Shown: in pieces, positions 30,689-43,100 of the stretch | Layout of the letters: each line of letters starts with the position of its first letter | How positions within the stretch are numbered: position 1 is the first letter of the stretch | From: Heterostelium multicystogenum | Lineage: Eukaryota; Evosea; Eumycetozoa; Acytosteliales; Acytosteliaceae | DNA: 63,780 nt | Assembly (NCBI GenBank): GCA_003667245.1 | Contig: RCNN01000168.1 | Coordinates: 1-63,780 of the forward strand | Direction of reading: 5' to 3' | Made by a program: the position numbers and the translations under genes | The notes under the pieces: model-generated | Database searches by the model: none | What the model was told of the DNA's origin: nothing | What the model saw: the letters and a program-made list of their open reading frames with translations, nothing else

Positions 30689-31053
30689 TATGGTAAGTAC
30701 CTATAGAGGTCAGATAAGAATAATAAAGATAATGTTAATAACACAACCCTGCAGTTGGCAAAGGTTGATAGAAATAACTAATAAGAAAAGATAAGATTAA
30801 AAGATAAACTTTTATTATAAGAAGATTAGTACTAATGGTACTGAAAGGCGATTTGTAATAAGAAGAGGAGTTGGTATTTATACTTGTAGAAATGATTCCT
30901 TAGAAGAATCAGATATTATTATTATTAGAAGGTAGTTGGAAAGATAATGATTAATGGGTTTAACCCTTATGATTATTTGAATAGGAAGATGTTATCTAGA
31001 TCTTCTAAAGATCTGGATCAAGAGTTGTTAACGGGTCTAGTAGTCTTACTATA
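30689..31053 (-). repeat. 5' LTR of element 3
   Basis: 365 bp copy of 26099-26463; followed on the element strand by TTTGGCGACAACTG, a plausible tRNA primer-binding site. Confidence 0.92.
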
Positions 31054-31250
31054 TTTAAGAAGAAAATTAAAAATATTATATTAGTGACATACCATTACCA
31101 AAAACCCAATATCTTTAAAACTCTTGACTTTATTTTTTTTAACCATGAGTTTCCATGGAAGAATTTAAATTCTTTTGTGAACCTTGAAAACAATGACCAA
31201 TTTGTATGGTTGCATGAAAATTAAAGGAAAGATTTTGGTATTTCTCTCAA

Positions 31251-32473
31251 ATGTTGCGAAGATATACATATATACTCAAATCACTTAACCCAGGCTCTTG
31301 TTGGCTGTTAACAAATCGATATCCACATGCTACATACAATAGAAGATTGACTTCACATAAAAATGCATCAAACAACCTAATCAGTAGTTATAGCTTAATC
31401 AATTGTGTAGACTCTCACAACAGATATAACAGTTATTGTACAACTACTACCATCTCTAGAACCAATACAAATAACAACAGCACTAATAATTATAAATCAA
31501 TTTTAAATGAAAATGATATCAAAGAGTTTATTGATAAAAATGATGTCATTGATGAGTCCAATATCATCACTATGTACCAAGGTGGTGTAGATGAAGTCAC
31601 TGCAAACCAAACCAAGCTAATGGATTGGGATCTATTACATTGGACATCACTCTACAATCACTGTTGGTTCGCAAAGAAGCTAATAGATCAGAGAAAGAAA
31701 TTGGCTCAACAGTTATTCAAATCCGACAAGTTTGGCGTCACCCCACTACATATTGCAGTGGGACAAGGACACCTAGAATCTGTGAAGCTATTGCTATCGG
31801 CAGGCATAGATGTCAACGCACGTGATAAGAAGCAGTTTGTTCGACTCTCGGCACTGCATCTCTCAGTAGACCATCGATATCCAAATATCGAAATCATCAA
31901 ATCACTTTTGGAATCCGGTGCCAATGTCAACCAAGAAACAACCGAGAGAAGAACACCATTGTTCACTGCCGTCGAAAAAGGTCACTCAATTGAAATCATC
32001 AAGTTACTTCTTCAACATGGTGCATCCATTAACATCCAAGATAATCCAAGAACCAATGGTTGGGAATATGTATGTATCATCAAAACACGAAAATTACAAG
32101 CATCTCACTAAACTCGTATCACTCACTATAGTACAGAGTAATGACTCCACTTCATCTTGCAGTAATACACAGAGATTTAGATGTAGTTAGATTATTGTTG
32201 GAACATGGAGGAGATGTTAATCTGAGACTGAAAGATGAAATGGGAGAATCACTATTACATTTATCATGTTTGAGATTGGATGAAAAGATGACCGATTATT
32301 TGATTGAGAAGGGTGGTGACGTTCATGCATTGGATTGTCACGTAGGAACAATTTTAGATTATGCAATTTCATCACTTCCTCCACAACTCCAAAGGCAACC
32401 AGAACAAAATCAGCTCATCAACAAACTGATCAATCGCTATAAAGTTAAAAAAGGTAAAGGTAAAAAAATGTAA
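31251..32473 (+). CDS. Ankyrin-repeat protein
   Basis: Two exons. Exon 1 runs from ATG 31251 to about 32073; exon 2 from about 32139 to the TAA at 32471-32473. The intron is about 65 bp (donor GTATC at 32074 and acceptor AG at 32137-32138 keep the frame; GTATGT at 32070 is the stronger donor but does not). At least five ankyrin units are visible, with GVTPLHIAVGQGHLESVKLL, LSALHLSVDHRYPNIEIIKS, RRTPLFTAVEKGHSIEIIKL and MTPLHLAVIHRDLDVVRLL. The first about 30 residues are Arg-rich, Asp/Glu-poor (MLRRYTYILKSLNPGS), which could be a mitochondrial presequence. The Lys-rich end is KKGKGKKM. The partner is unknown; ankyrin repeats bind proteins. Confidence 0.85.
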
Positions 32474-32713
32474 ATGAAAATCATATCATATCAAATTATC
32501 TTTCATTTATTGATTGAATAATAAATAAATAGTTATTCAAATAAATAACCAATAATAATAATAATAAAGAATTATTTATAATTATTTGATGTTTTTAATT
32601 CTTTAAATAAATTTATAAACAATTAGAATTGTATATATAATTGAATGTTTGTTCCGTTGAGGAATAGTAAAGTAATAATTCTTTGTTATTAAATATTTCG
32701 CAGAGATACAACT

Positions 32714-35426
32714 TTAAGCCATATAAATATATTGTTTTCTGTCTTGTTTTGATCTCTCTAGATACTCTCTCTCGATTAAAGATTCAATTCTCTTCTTTAC
32801 AATAATTGGATTTGGTACAAAACGTGATTGCAATTGCTTGATGACCTCTGAAATCAAATTTGAATGATCCATTGTCTTACGTGCTTTCATAATACGTACA
32901 ATTGAAGCTTCGATTCTAATTGTAATATGTTAATAGCAATACTCCTGTAAATTTCAAAAAATAATACATACTGATGCTTTCTGTCTTCATCAACTTTTTG
33001 TCTGGTTTCAGTTGCCTCTACTGGAGTTTCTTTTTGTACAACAGACATAATCTTTACACGGAATAATTTACTCTTAAACTTGGTATTGAAGAAAAATACA
33101 TCGGTCTCCTCAATAGCCTTATTTGTTGACTCCTTGGAATCTTTGGTTTCCTTCTCCAATACTTTATTCTTTACACTTGTAAGGGCCATAAGATTTCTCT
33201 TTAGATCAACAGGTGGGATTCCAGTTTGCTCTGCTATCTCTCTATTAATTGAAAATAATTAATTACGCTTTAGTAAATTCAACATTTGACAGATGGTGAT
33301 TTGAAAGAACATACTTGAAAGTAAGCTTTTGAGATTCGTTAAAAAGCAAAAGGATAACCATTTGGTAGGTTGATACTTGTAGCTCGTGAGTCTTTGAAGG
33401 GAAAGAAGCTTTGATCTCTGCAGTACCCATGTTGGTTTGCCAAATTAATAGTCTTCCATTATGATTCGAGAGATAATAAGCTTTGAATGCTTCACAACAA
33501 TGTAAGATTTCACGTGGCAAGATACAATTTGAAGCGTGTTGAGTTGGCCAAAATCCAGTTGTCAATACATTTACATTTAAATCGAATGACATAGGTTTCT
33601 ATATAAGGTATTGACTGTTAATAATGAGATGAATCACTACAGAGCTATTATACTTACTTGGAGGGTTTGAATATAGTTTTTGAAACCTGCCATGGTATCG
33701 ACTGACAATCTCATATCGGTGAACATACCTTCAAGTTTTGAGGTAAATTGGTATCCACATTCAGTCTTTAGCTTGGCAATCATGTTTCTTTCAGCATCGT
33801 CAGATACACTACGTCCCAACAAAAGACGCTTGGCAAGATGTTGCTTGTAATACTTTTCAAAGACATCCTTCTCCTGGATGAATCTAAACAACATTAAAAT
33901 CTTGTCCAACAAAATATCGACTTCCTCCTCACTGACTCCTTTCAATCCTTTCTTTAGTTTCTCATCAATAAAGAGTGAAATATATTCTGGTGATTTTGGA
34001 TTTAAATTTATAAAATATTCGAATGCCTAAAGGTAAACCAACAACAGGAATTAGTTACAGTTTGATTGATTTTTAAGTATAACTATAGACTTACTCTAAA
34101 TAAGGAATGTTGGAATTGTTTATCATTATAAAATGCTTCTTTGTGTAATCTATCATATTTATCTTTGAGGTCAAGTAAACTTTGGAAGAATGTTGTTTGC
34201 TCCTTTGTCTAATGAAAGAATGTTAATACTCAAAGTAAGTGCTATCTTGTTGATCAATATACCTTTTCCTCATCCATTACGATTTCTTTACCAATCTCTC
34301 TAACGTGGTTACTGATAACTTCTTTCATATAATTCAATCCATCAGATACTCTATTAAATAAACTATACATTCTCTTTAAATCATCAATCTTATCCTCTTG
34401 AAGCATTGAAATCAATCCTGAATTCTCCATCTATAATAACCAAAGAAGTTAGAATTTAAAGGATTGCGCATGATTGAAGTGTTAACTTACATTGATCAAT
34501 GTCTTCATGTGATTTGAAATTAATTGTTTCTCAGTTACATCCTTTACTTTAGACTCTGAGCTGCTATCCAAGTAGTGAGAGACTCTTTCCAATTCCTCCT
34601 TAAGACAAATTTCGACCTACAGATAAAAAGAAAGTTAGATTGAGATTCAACTCCAATTATCAATTGATTGGTTGATGAGTACCTTCTTCATATAATCTGG
34701 ACAACTGCATGTTGAGATAAATTGTTGCGATTCCACTTGATAGTATGATGCAGTCTTAGCCAAGAATGGTGTTTCGAAATCCTCTTCATAGACATGCTTT
34801 GAATTGACACCTAGGTCAATCAACATCTGTGTTATATTCTTTATTAAAATTCTAATAAGAAATAAAGGGTTACTAATTGAAGTTAAAACTATTTAATTAA
34901 CTGTCACTTACCTATCTATAATCTCGCCGGTTCTCTCCTTTTGAATTAAATCCAAGAGTGTATTTAAGAGACGGTCTTTGATGTTTGGTGCATGAACTAC
35001 ATTTTCACGGAACAAGTTCAAACCCATGTCATATACAGTTGGAAGCTTGGCTTGGTCGACGTAGGTACGGTCCATATACATGAGGATGTCACGGACCATC
35101 AGCATCGATGTTTTATGGTCAGACCAAGAGGAGTTGAGCTCATTGAGAAATACCTCATCGTTTGCTATTTCGACTAATTTAGCTACATCCTTTAGGTGAC
35201 CATCAACCAACTTTTTCAAATTATTATACAGCATCTCACCATTTTTGTGCAACACCATGTTGTATGCATTTCTGTAGAGCTCCTCAAAAGAAAGTGAAGA
35301 TGCGTTCTTTAGATGAATGGTCCTGATTGCATCTTCGAGAAGCTTCCAAGCTGTAGTAGTTGTATTTGGATCATTATTATGTGGATAGCTATGTCTAACT
35401 AAAATTTTTGTTTGTTTTGTTGACAT
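32714..35426 (-). CDS. culC: Cullin-3, E3 ubiquitin ligase scaffold
   Basis: Nine exons read cleanly on the reverse strand: 35426-34912, 34851-34683, 34616-34491, 34430-34263, 34208-34095, 34026-33658, 33598-33315, 33241-32972, 32915-32714, with introns of about 57-75 bp and GTAAGT/GTATGT-type donors. The N-terminal half has cullin repeats ([40 protein letters not shown] is typical of CUL3). The middle is the cullin homology domain ([20 protein letters not shown]), which binds Rbx1. The last exon holds the winged helix and the NEDD8 site [13 protein letters not shown], ending KQYIYMA. CUL3 ligases use BTB proteins as substrate adaptors, in cytosol and nucleus. No frame breaks were noticed. 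The symbol follows Dictyostelium usage. Confidence 0.93.
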
Positions 35427-37240
35427 GGTTTATCTAATCTATCTAATCTATCTAATCTAACTTTGTTGTTGATGCTCCTATTGATACTGTATTTATCCTA
35501 ACCTAACTATATCTGAATCTAAGGTAAACGACTAACTAATAACAACTTTTGGTTTTTCTTTAATACTACAACAATAGGAACTAATAACTACTTTTACTGG
35601 TTTTGTGAAATGACTAAAAGATGATAGATATTAATAAATGCAAAAGTAATCAAAGAAATGTATAAGTGAATAGAGAATCTTCAAAAAATATAAATATTTG
35701 AAGTGATGTTTCACAAGAAATGATATAAAGTAATAAACTATACTATTTACTTTGCTCTTTGTTTTTGATTATTATTATTATTTGTTTGTTTGTTTTTATT
35801 TGCAAAAGTAGATAAGTGATTGTTGATGTTTTTAATTTATAAATAAATATTATTATTATTATTATTATTATTTTGTTTTTCGATGTAATAAATAACAATT
35901 TAAATTGGATGTTTGTTGGTGAAAATTTAAATTATTACCATCACCCCTAGCTCCGCAGTCTTCTTCATTATCAATAATTTCTATTTTTAATTTGTTTGAC
36001 AGGATGGAGATGTGTGGTGGAGCATATTAAATGTTAAATAATTAAATATTGATGTTGTGTATCAATATCAATCAATTCATTCATTATCAATTTATAATGT
36101 TGTTTTTTTGTTGTTGTGTTGCTGTTATTGTTATTATTGAAACGAATAAATAATAGTCCACAATGTCAAACTAATGAGCTTATTATTACTATCATTATCA
36201 ATTTCAATGATATGATATGATATGAAATAATAGAATAGATAAGATAGATAAGATTGAATTTAAAGTGATCAATATCTATAATAAACTATTATAACATAAG
36301 TTTTGTTGATAAAGATCAAGCTGCATTAACAAGCCAATAGATTGAGAGTTGAACGTTGATTGTTAAACTTGAACTTGAACTTGATCATCAATTGAATATT
36401 AAACTAACTAATATTGAATGAAGAGACTATGACTAACTGATGAATCATACATACCTTTTAAAAATATAATTCTTTTCTACAAATAAATAAAATATAATGA
36501 TGATAATAATAATAATATTATTATTAATAAAAACTAATAAATAAGCAATTTAAAATGGATAAATAAAACTTTTATTAAAAATTGAATCTGTGATATATAA
36601 TCACCACTAAATATTAATTTTGATTTTTTTACTTATTTATTTCTTTTTTGTTTTTTTGTTTTTGTTGTTAATTTCATTACCAAAAATTCAGTGAAAGTTA
36701 CTTAAAAAAACTCTATTTTTGTAGTATTTTTTAAAACAACAACCAAAAAACAAAGACGTCTATTTCCACAACGTCATATTGTTCACTCTGCGAAATGTAT
36801 GTGGTCAAACCACACACACCTACCCAATTACTCAGCATCATCATCGATGCTGATTGATATTGATGCCAAAAAAACGATGTTAATTAATTTCTTAGTATTT
36901 TTGATCAATCAATCAAAAGAATCTATCTTATCTATTAATAATTAATAGTAATCATTCATATGAGTGTGGGTTGGGAGGGGGAATGGATTTATTCTTTGAT
37001 TCTTACTTTAAGTTCATGCTTCATAACTATCTGAAATGAAACATCATCAACTTGAAAGTTGGTTGTTGAGTTACTTATTTGGTTGGAAGATCTGTGATCA
37101 AACAACTTCTAAAGTAACTGTCGAAACCATTTGAATTCAAATATATTTGTTGAAATGTGATTACGAATTAACTTGGATTGTTGTAACTGGAGCAGTACTG
37201 AAATCAGCGGGTTTATCTTTCTGGTTGGATTTCATTTTAC
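35427..37240. other. Intergenic, culC promoter side
   Basis: 1.8 kb, AT-rich, with TCTAA repeats just upstream of the culC ATG (35430-35460), ATT runs (35850-35875) and poly-T. No gene is seen. Confidence 0.6.
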
Positions 37241-38063
37241 CTATTTCAATTCCAGATCTTTTGAAGATTTAGATCTGTTTCTATTGAATATAAATGATTT
37301 CGATCGGTGACGGATTGTGTTTTCACCTTCGTATTCAACTCCTTTGGTCTTGACTTGTGTTCCATAGTAGAAACTCATAATGAAGATGGTACCTTCAAAA
37401 CATGGCACAATGGCATAGCTAATCGAAGCAAGGTAGTCAAAAGGAACAATAAAGACCAAAGATAGAATCGATGATGTTCCACCCAAAAAGTCCATAGCCA
37501 CGAAAATTCTACTCAAACCTTCCGCAGATTGAGATTTCACAATTTCATACACAGCAGGGATGAATCCACCTGCCATGAAAATGGCGGAAAACACAGTAAT
37601 TACCACTGAAATAGTAAAACTCCCTCTCATCTTTGTAGGCCTTCATCAATCTGTACAATCCATAGGTGATTCCAACTGAAGCAGCAATAATAAGCAAAAG
37701 AGAGGCCAATAATAATTTCAAATCTTTTTTCCTATTGAAATATTCAAATAAATGTCAGACCAATTGAAGAAATCTCAAGGAATTTTTTCAACTTACCTGT
37801 CATAATAGAAATGTTGAAATAGAATCACTAAAACTAAGAAAGAAAAGACTACAATTTGGACAACGAGTGGAGGCGCTTTATCGGTAGCTACAAGATAAGG
37901 AGCCAGGACCAGACCTCCCAAATACCAAGATGTAAAACATACTATAGAAACACCTTCTGTACTCTTTCTAAACATAGTTCCACCTTATTTGTGGTAAAAG
38001 TTGTACACTCCAAAGTATTACACCAATAATACCAAACACATTGGCTGCAACTGGACTATCCAT
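37241..38063 (-). CDS. PQ-loop repeat membrane protein
   Basis: Start ATG at 38061-38063 (MDSPVAANVFGIIGVILWS), stop TAG at 37241-37243. The first PQ motif is VQLLPQIRWNY, followed after a one-base shift by RKSTEGVSIVCFTSWYLGG. A donor GTAAGT (37795-37796 on the map) ends exon 1 at 37797. Exon 2 starts near 37732 (KKDLKLLLASLLLIIAAS) and carries the second repeat IPAVYEIVKSQSAEGLSRIF, with another one-base shift near 37630. Six to seven membrane segments; the Arg/Lys/Ser-rich cytosolic tail ends SSKDLELK. PQ-loop proteins export amino acids from lysosomes or vacuoles (cystinosin, PQLC2 types); this one most resembles the broadly distributed fungal/protist group of unknown substrate. Confidence 0.8.
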
Positions 38064-38686
38064 CTATTTTATTCAATATAAATAATAAATAGTAATATTT
38101 GTTTAACAACAATGATAAAATGTAAAACCACCTAAGTAGTCTACAGACCCACACCCTGTAATCTCGTAAACCATGAAAATAATTTATTATAAAAAATCAA
38201 AAAACTAAGTTCATTGGTAACAGACAAAGATGCATCAATCCATACTGAGCCATAAGATTTTACAAAAGTTTATAAATATTTTAAAAAAATCTTGATTTAG
38301 TTAAAATCTTGTAAAAAATCATCTATCACTTTCATATTTGGGTTTCTGATCTTTAAAATATCAATAGATTTTCTTTGTTACCACTCCACATGATTAGTCA
38401 AAGATGATCATCAATGGGTTCTCATATCGTCATCTCATATTTTAAAATTTATCAAAGATATTTCTTAAAATTGTAAAATGATGATTCAACCACAAACGAA
38501 GACCAACTATACGCTTACATTGTAGTTATTCAACTTTAAAATATAAAGAATCTGAAATTATCTAGATCATTTTGTGTTGAATGTCTGAAAATATAAATAG
38601 TAGTAGTAGATATGTAATCTTTAATTTATAAAGTAAATAACTAATAAATTTATTTTAATAGTTGGCTAGTATGATCAAATAATCAT
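38064..38686. other. Spacer between PQ-loop gene and discoidin
   Basis: About 620 bp, AT-rich; promoter side of the PQ-loop gene and 3' side of the discoidin gene. Nothing else is seen. Confidence 0.5.
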
Positions 38687-39439
38687 TTATTGATCCAAAG
38701 TGGCAACGTATGAACCTCTCAATCCGTACAACTTGGTGTCGTACCAGGTCATGAAGACAAAGGTGAATCCTTCCTTGGTGATGTCCTTGGGGAAGACACG
38801 GATACGCAAGTTCTTGTCTTGAGCACAATCAATTTGAGTCAATGAGCAGACAACTTCTGGGATCTTTGGGAATGGTCTGTCGAACTTGATGCAGTGTTCG
38901 GAGTACTTGTCACCAACTGGCAATCCGCTGTTGAACTTTTGGGTCTCGTCGATGACCAAACCGGTTTGGGTGATGGTGTGCTTGATTGGTTTGTAGAGAG
39001 CATCGAATCTCATGGTGACAAATCCTTGCCAGGTGAGTGGGTGGATGGCAATAGTTCTGGCAATGATTGGTGGGCAGAGAGTGTTGGTGACAACTGTGTG
39101 ACGGTCAGTGTTGGCCTTGAAAGTTGGACCATCAATCCAGTTGACACCGTCTTCAGTGTAACGGACCTTGTAGGAGGTAACCCATTGGGTTTGGTCATCA
39201 TCACCTCTTCCTTGGGTTTGGATTTGATGGAACTCAACTGGGACTGGTGAGCTCAAGGAGACCCATTGCTTGTCATCAGCAGTAAGGGCGTGCCATGAGG
39301 AGGAGGCGTTGGCAGAGGTAACATTACCCTTCTTGTAGTTAATTTGTGAGTAGGTAACAGAGCAATCTGGAGACCAGTTGGATGAGGAACGGACGTTCAA
39401 AGTACCGTAGGCGTTTCCTGGGATTAAAGCAGTTGACAT
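38687..39439 (-). CDS. Discoidin-family lectin
   Basis: 250 aa, single uninterrupted exon. The N-terminal half is a discoidin (F5/8 type C) domain (residues about 1-150, including SSWHALTADDKQWVSL, RGDDDQTQWVTSYKVRYTED and IAIHPLTWQGFVTMRF). The C-terminal half is an H-type lectin domain (about 155-250, with KIPEVVCSLTQIDC and GFTFVFMTWYDTKLYGLRGSY). Discoidins bind Gal/GalNAc, are made early in development, leave the cell without a signal peptide and aid aggregation and streaming; none is seen here either. The RGD cell-attachment triplet of D. discoideum discoidin I (QGRGD) is kept. Length agrees with the family. It is close to discoidin I and II, and I do not choose between them. Codon use is strongly biased (GGT, ACC, TTG, AAG), as in highly expressed genes. 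Confidence 0.93.
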   Translation of the reverse strand: MSTALIPGNAYGTLNVRSSSNWSPDCSVTYSQINYKKGNVTSANASSSWHALTADDKQWVSLSSPVPVEFHQIQTQGRGDDDQTQWVTSYKVRYTEDGVNWIDGPTFKANTDRHTVVTNTLCPPIIARTIAIHPLTWQGFVTMRFDALYKPIKHTITQTGLVIDETQKFNSGLPVGDKYSEHCIKFDRPFPKIPEVVCSLTQIDCAQDKNLRIRVFPKDITKEGFTFVFMTWYDTKLYGLRGSYVATLDQ

Positions 39440-39522
39440 TTTTAATTGAAGAGATAATTGATTGTTTGTTATAACTTGATGATGATGATAAATAAATGAA
39501 CTCCTAAGTTCTTCTTTTTATA

Positions 39523-39532
39523 CTATTTCATT
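39523..39532 (-). promoter_or_regulatory. TATA box of discoidin gene
   Basis: TATAAAAAGA on the reverse strand, about 85-95 bp upstream of the ATG; the only good TATA element in this stretch. Confidence 0.55.
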
Positions 39533-39633
39533 TCCATATTCATTGACAGAAATAATCATTGCTTCAAAAAGAACTAAATAGGACAAGCTAGATATTAAAC
39601 ATTAAAGTATTTGTAATTTGGTTGAGACCTTTT

Positions 39634-39689
39634 TGATTGGAGATTTAACTTGTCAAACATTTTAAATTAACAAAGAAAATCTCCAATCA
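39634..39689. repeat. 13-bp perfect inverted repeat upstream of discoidin
   Basis: TGATTGGAGATTT (39634-39646) and its exact complement AAATCTCCAATCA (39677-39689), spaced 30 bp, about 200 bp upstream of the discoidin ATG and 100 bp above the TATA box. It could be a paired operator-like site or a hairpin. Confidence 0.7.
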
Positions 39690-40188
39690 TTTTCATTGGT
39701 TGAGATTGTCGAATTTGGACTGATTTTCAGTAAAGAAACTGTCATTAAGGAGTCCAACTTAATTTACTGTCCACAAACCTTATCTTTAAACAACTTAAAA
39801 CCCCAAAACAATCCGATTTTGATTTAGCTCCCCAAAATTTGGCTTTGGTTTTGCAACTAATGAAGAAACTACTCAAACTTTTTGCTGAAATGATTGTTTT
39901 GGAGCAATAAATCAAGGAAATTTTGAATTTAACATTTCTGTTTTTGGGTTACAGAACTTTTGAAAAATACCAATCAAAAAAAGCTTTTATTTGCTGATAT
40001 GAATGAAAATTCAAGAGTCTTTTAAATATGTTTCACTGTTCTTGTTCATTGCCACCAAAGTTTGTGTAGGTGTTTAAACAAATCGTGTGGTTCAAATGAG
40101 ATTCATACATTCCTTCCTGATTTGGTTTTGTTTAGTATTTGTATTAATATCTTTCTTGGTTTAATTTTTATTTTGTGTTTGGTTTTGT
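39690..40188. other. Spacer between discoidin and MED24
   Basis: About 500 bp, AT-rich, with no supported gene; far promoter of discoidin and 3' side of MED24. Confidence 0.5.
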
Positions 40189-43100
40189 TTATTTTCGATT
40201 TGATATTATGTTGTTATAGAGATGATGGTCGTCCCTATATTCATATATTGGTGCAGCCATAAAGTAGTTGGAAATATAGGTTATGGAGCTTGAAAGTTGA
40301 TCAATTTTATCCATTGGCAAGATAGAGAAAACTGATATTTTTTGTAAGTTTGCATTTGGTTCCATGTTGTTATTGCTGGTTGATGATGATGATGATATCA
40401 AGTTGAGCGATTTGTTCATGTGAATAAATTGAGAGATCATTGACAATACAAATGCGTGCTGTGGGTTATTGCTTGGAAAGGATTCTTTTGGCAGTATCAC
40501 TTAGAAGTTGGAAGAAACAAGTTAATGCTTTTTTAATAAATTGATCATTTCTTTGGTTTGTAAAGGAGAGTTTGGTTAATTAATGTACATTTGGTAACGA
40601 CAAATATTATGATAGTACTGAACTTACATCTGTATATAGAACTGACAATTTGAGTGAATAAATACATTTTGGCAAAAGTAAGCAAGATATTGTGCCTTCT
40701 GTGGAGTGTTTTATGAGGGAATTAAAGAAGGTTGGTACAAATGAATTAAACAAAATTGGAATTGCTTCTATTCCAACTAAATTACCAATGATAAATCCTC
40801 CAAGTTCAACTATATTTACAAAGTAGGTTAAAAGTAAGTAAGTGCTAATGTAAGGAATGGAGCTTGGATAAACTTACTAGCTCTAATAGAGTTGGTGTGA
40901 GTGTTTTGATCTTGATCGGTGGTTGCAGAGATTGCTGATAGTACTTTCTTTAGAAGTAAACTGAATGAATTGGATAATGTCGGTACGACTGATGATGTTC
41001 AAAAGTAGATCTTTGGGAATCTCTGAGAATTTAGTTTTGAATCCATCAAAGAGTTTCGTTAATGATCGATTGTGGTGAGGATAGTTGTGTCAGATGGATA
41101 GGTGTGTTTTGGTGTGCATTAATCACTTGGTTAAAGAGAATCGAATGATTCGGATTTGATTGGAATGGGAATTTATATAATATTGGGAAGAGTATGAGAT
41201 TAAGTGTTTCCAGAATCTAAATGATTGGTCAGGTTAGAATTAAATTGTTGGTTTTACTACTATTGCTACTTACATGGTGATAGATTTGGACATTGTTGTT
41301 ATCAATTAGTAGATTGATAGTATGAGAGTTTTCACGGTCGCTTCCATCGGCATTGAAGAAGCAATTGAGAATCAATTCGATTGGGATGGTATTTGGATTC
41401 TTGGCAAGATAGTGAAACACAATTATCGATGCATATGGTACAATATCGATAACCATTGATATGATTTCAACAATAGCATCTACCGAAATTAGATTCTTCC
41501 AAACAATTGAATAGCAAAAACAAAAGTTGTGGTAACAAATGTGAGAACTTCCATGGCGAGTATTCACTATAATACATTTCATTAGTAAACATTGTTGAAG
41601 ATTAAATTTGTAGTAACTTACTTTAGAATCTGATAAGAAAATGATTCTCTGTTCATTTCAATTAAGGTCTTTAATATATTGATAGCTTTCTGAATTGGTG
41701 CCCTCCTTGTAGTTATTTCCAAAGTTGATTTCTGTATCATTGAAGCTATCAAAGATCCATCTTACAAAAGGATTTTGATAGGAAACGATCTTGATTATGC
41801 TTCTGTTTCAATTGGTAATGTAGTTGGTCAAGATTGTATTTATTTCCCTTTAGCTATAATAAAAATTGTATTAGTGGAAGGTTTGATGCCAGATCAATAG
41901 GTTGTCACACTTACGTTGTAGAGTATAATGAGGGTAGAAAGAATACTGAATGGAAGTGAAAAGTATGAGTGAATGAATATACCTCCAGATTCATGATTGG
42001 AAATAGAGCCAATGGAATCGCAATATCTGATGAGAAGAATCATGAGTTTTTAGAGAATAGCCATGTACATCGATAGTTTCGAGAATCAAGGGATCTGAAA
42101 GAATTGAGAAGAGATGAGAAAGGACCTTCTTATTCTCCAATGGATCTACAAGTGAGTCCATTTTCTCAAATAATATGGCCATCAAATTGTCCTGAAAGTC
42201 GAATGGTGAAGCTAAATGTATACGGAGTACCGACATCAAAGTTTGGATGTCGTAGGTTTTCTGAATTTTCATTCAATGCAAACAATGATTCTCTAACTAA
42301 TCCAATATCCTGTTGTTTGATTGTCGAGCATAAAATAGGTAAGTAATGATTCAATTGGAAGTATCACGCTCTTTTATCTTACAGATAATGATTGTATATG
42401 AAAGTCCATATTTATGTCATCAGTTGTTTTTTGAGTGTTTGTCTGTAGTTCAATCTCCAGTTGATCAAGCTCTCCGTTTGTATTGAATATTGGTAATTTC
42501 TCTTTGGAAATTGCGATGCTGACAAGGTTTTCGCTTGATAAGTGTCTGTAATAAACACAATGGAATGTTTTCATTGTATGACAGCATGTCATAGAGTGAT
42601 GTAAATTTGTGTAATTTGTAATAGTGCATCCTCAATACTACTAATATTATTACTATTATTATAGTTGTTGTTGTTGTTGAAATTTGAAAGATGTTTGTAG
42701 AATAATGGTATCTTTACTAGCAAGAAATCTTTACTTTTCTGTATTCATTTGACATTGGATCGCATGTTGTTAAACGCTGAAATGCAATTCTTAGTAGCTC
42801 GAATAAATAATTGGTGGATGGTATAGATCGGAACGGAACGAGTCCAATCGAATTTGAAAAGATTGTCCAAGTGCGCTGTTGTTAAGATTACATCCAGTGA
42901 TCTCTTCCTCAAACAAAATTTGGAGAGAAAGTGATTGGTTGGTATCAATTTCTCCAACTGTAGTCGATTGCTGATTAGTATTGTTGTTGCTGTTTAGTTT
43001 GGGATCAAAGATTGTAAATCGTTCATTGGTAGGAATGGGATGGATAGAGTGTCGTGCAGAGTTGTCAAAAGATTTGGATATTTCTGTTGAATCGCTTTCT

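Larger units (their letters stand above)
26099..31053 (-). mobile_element. Ty3 element 3 (no chromodomain, DGLT-A-like)
   Basis: About 4.95 kb on the reverse strand: 5' LTR 30689-31053, a 77-bp duplicated LTR-end/primer segment, gag from 30588, pol to 26475, purine tract AAAAAGGGGATAA and 3' LTR 26099-26463. LTR ends are TATAGTAAG...CTTACCATA, an inverted pair. TTTA flanks both sides (26095-26098, 31054-31057), a candidate 4-bp target duplication. The C-terminus of pol ends after a GPY-type segment without a chromodomain. The position 16 bp upstream of a tRNA gene fits what is known for DGLT-A in Dictyostelium. Confidence 0.92.
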
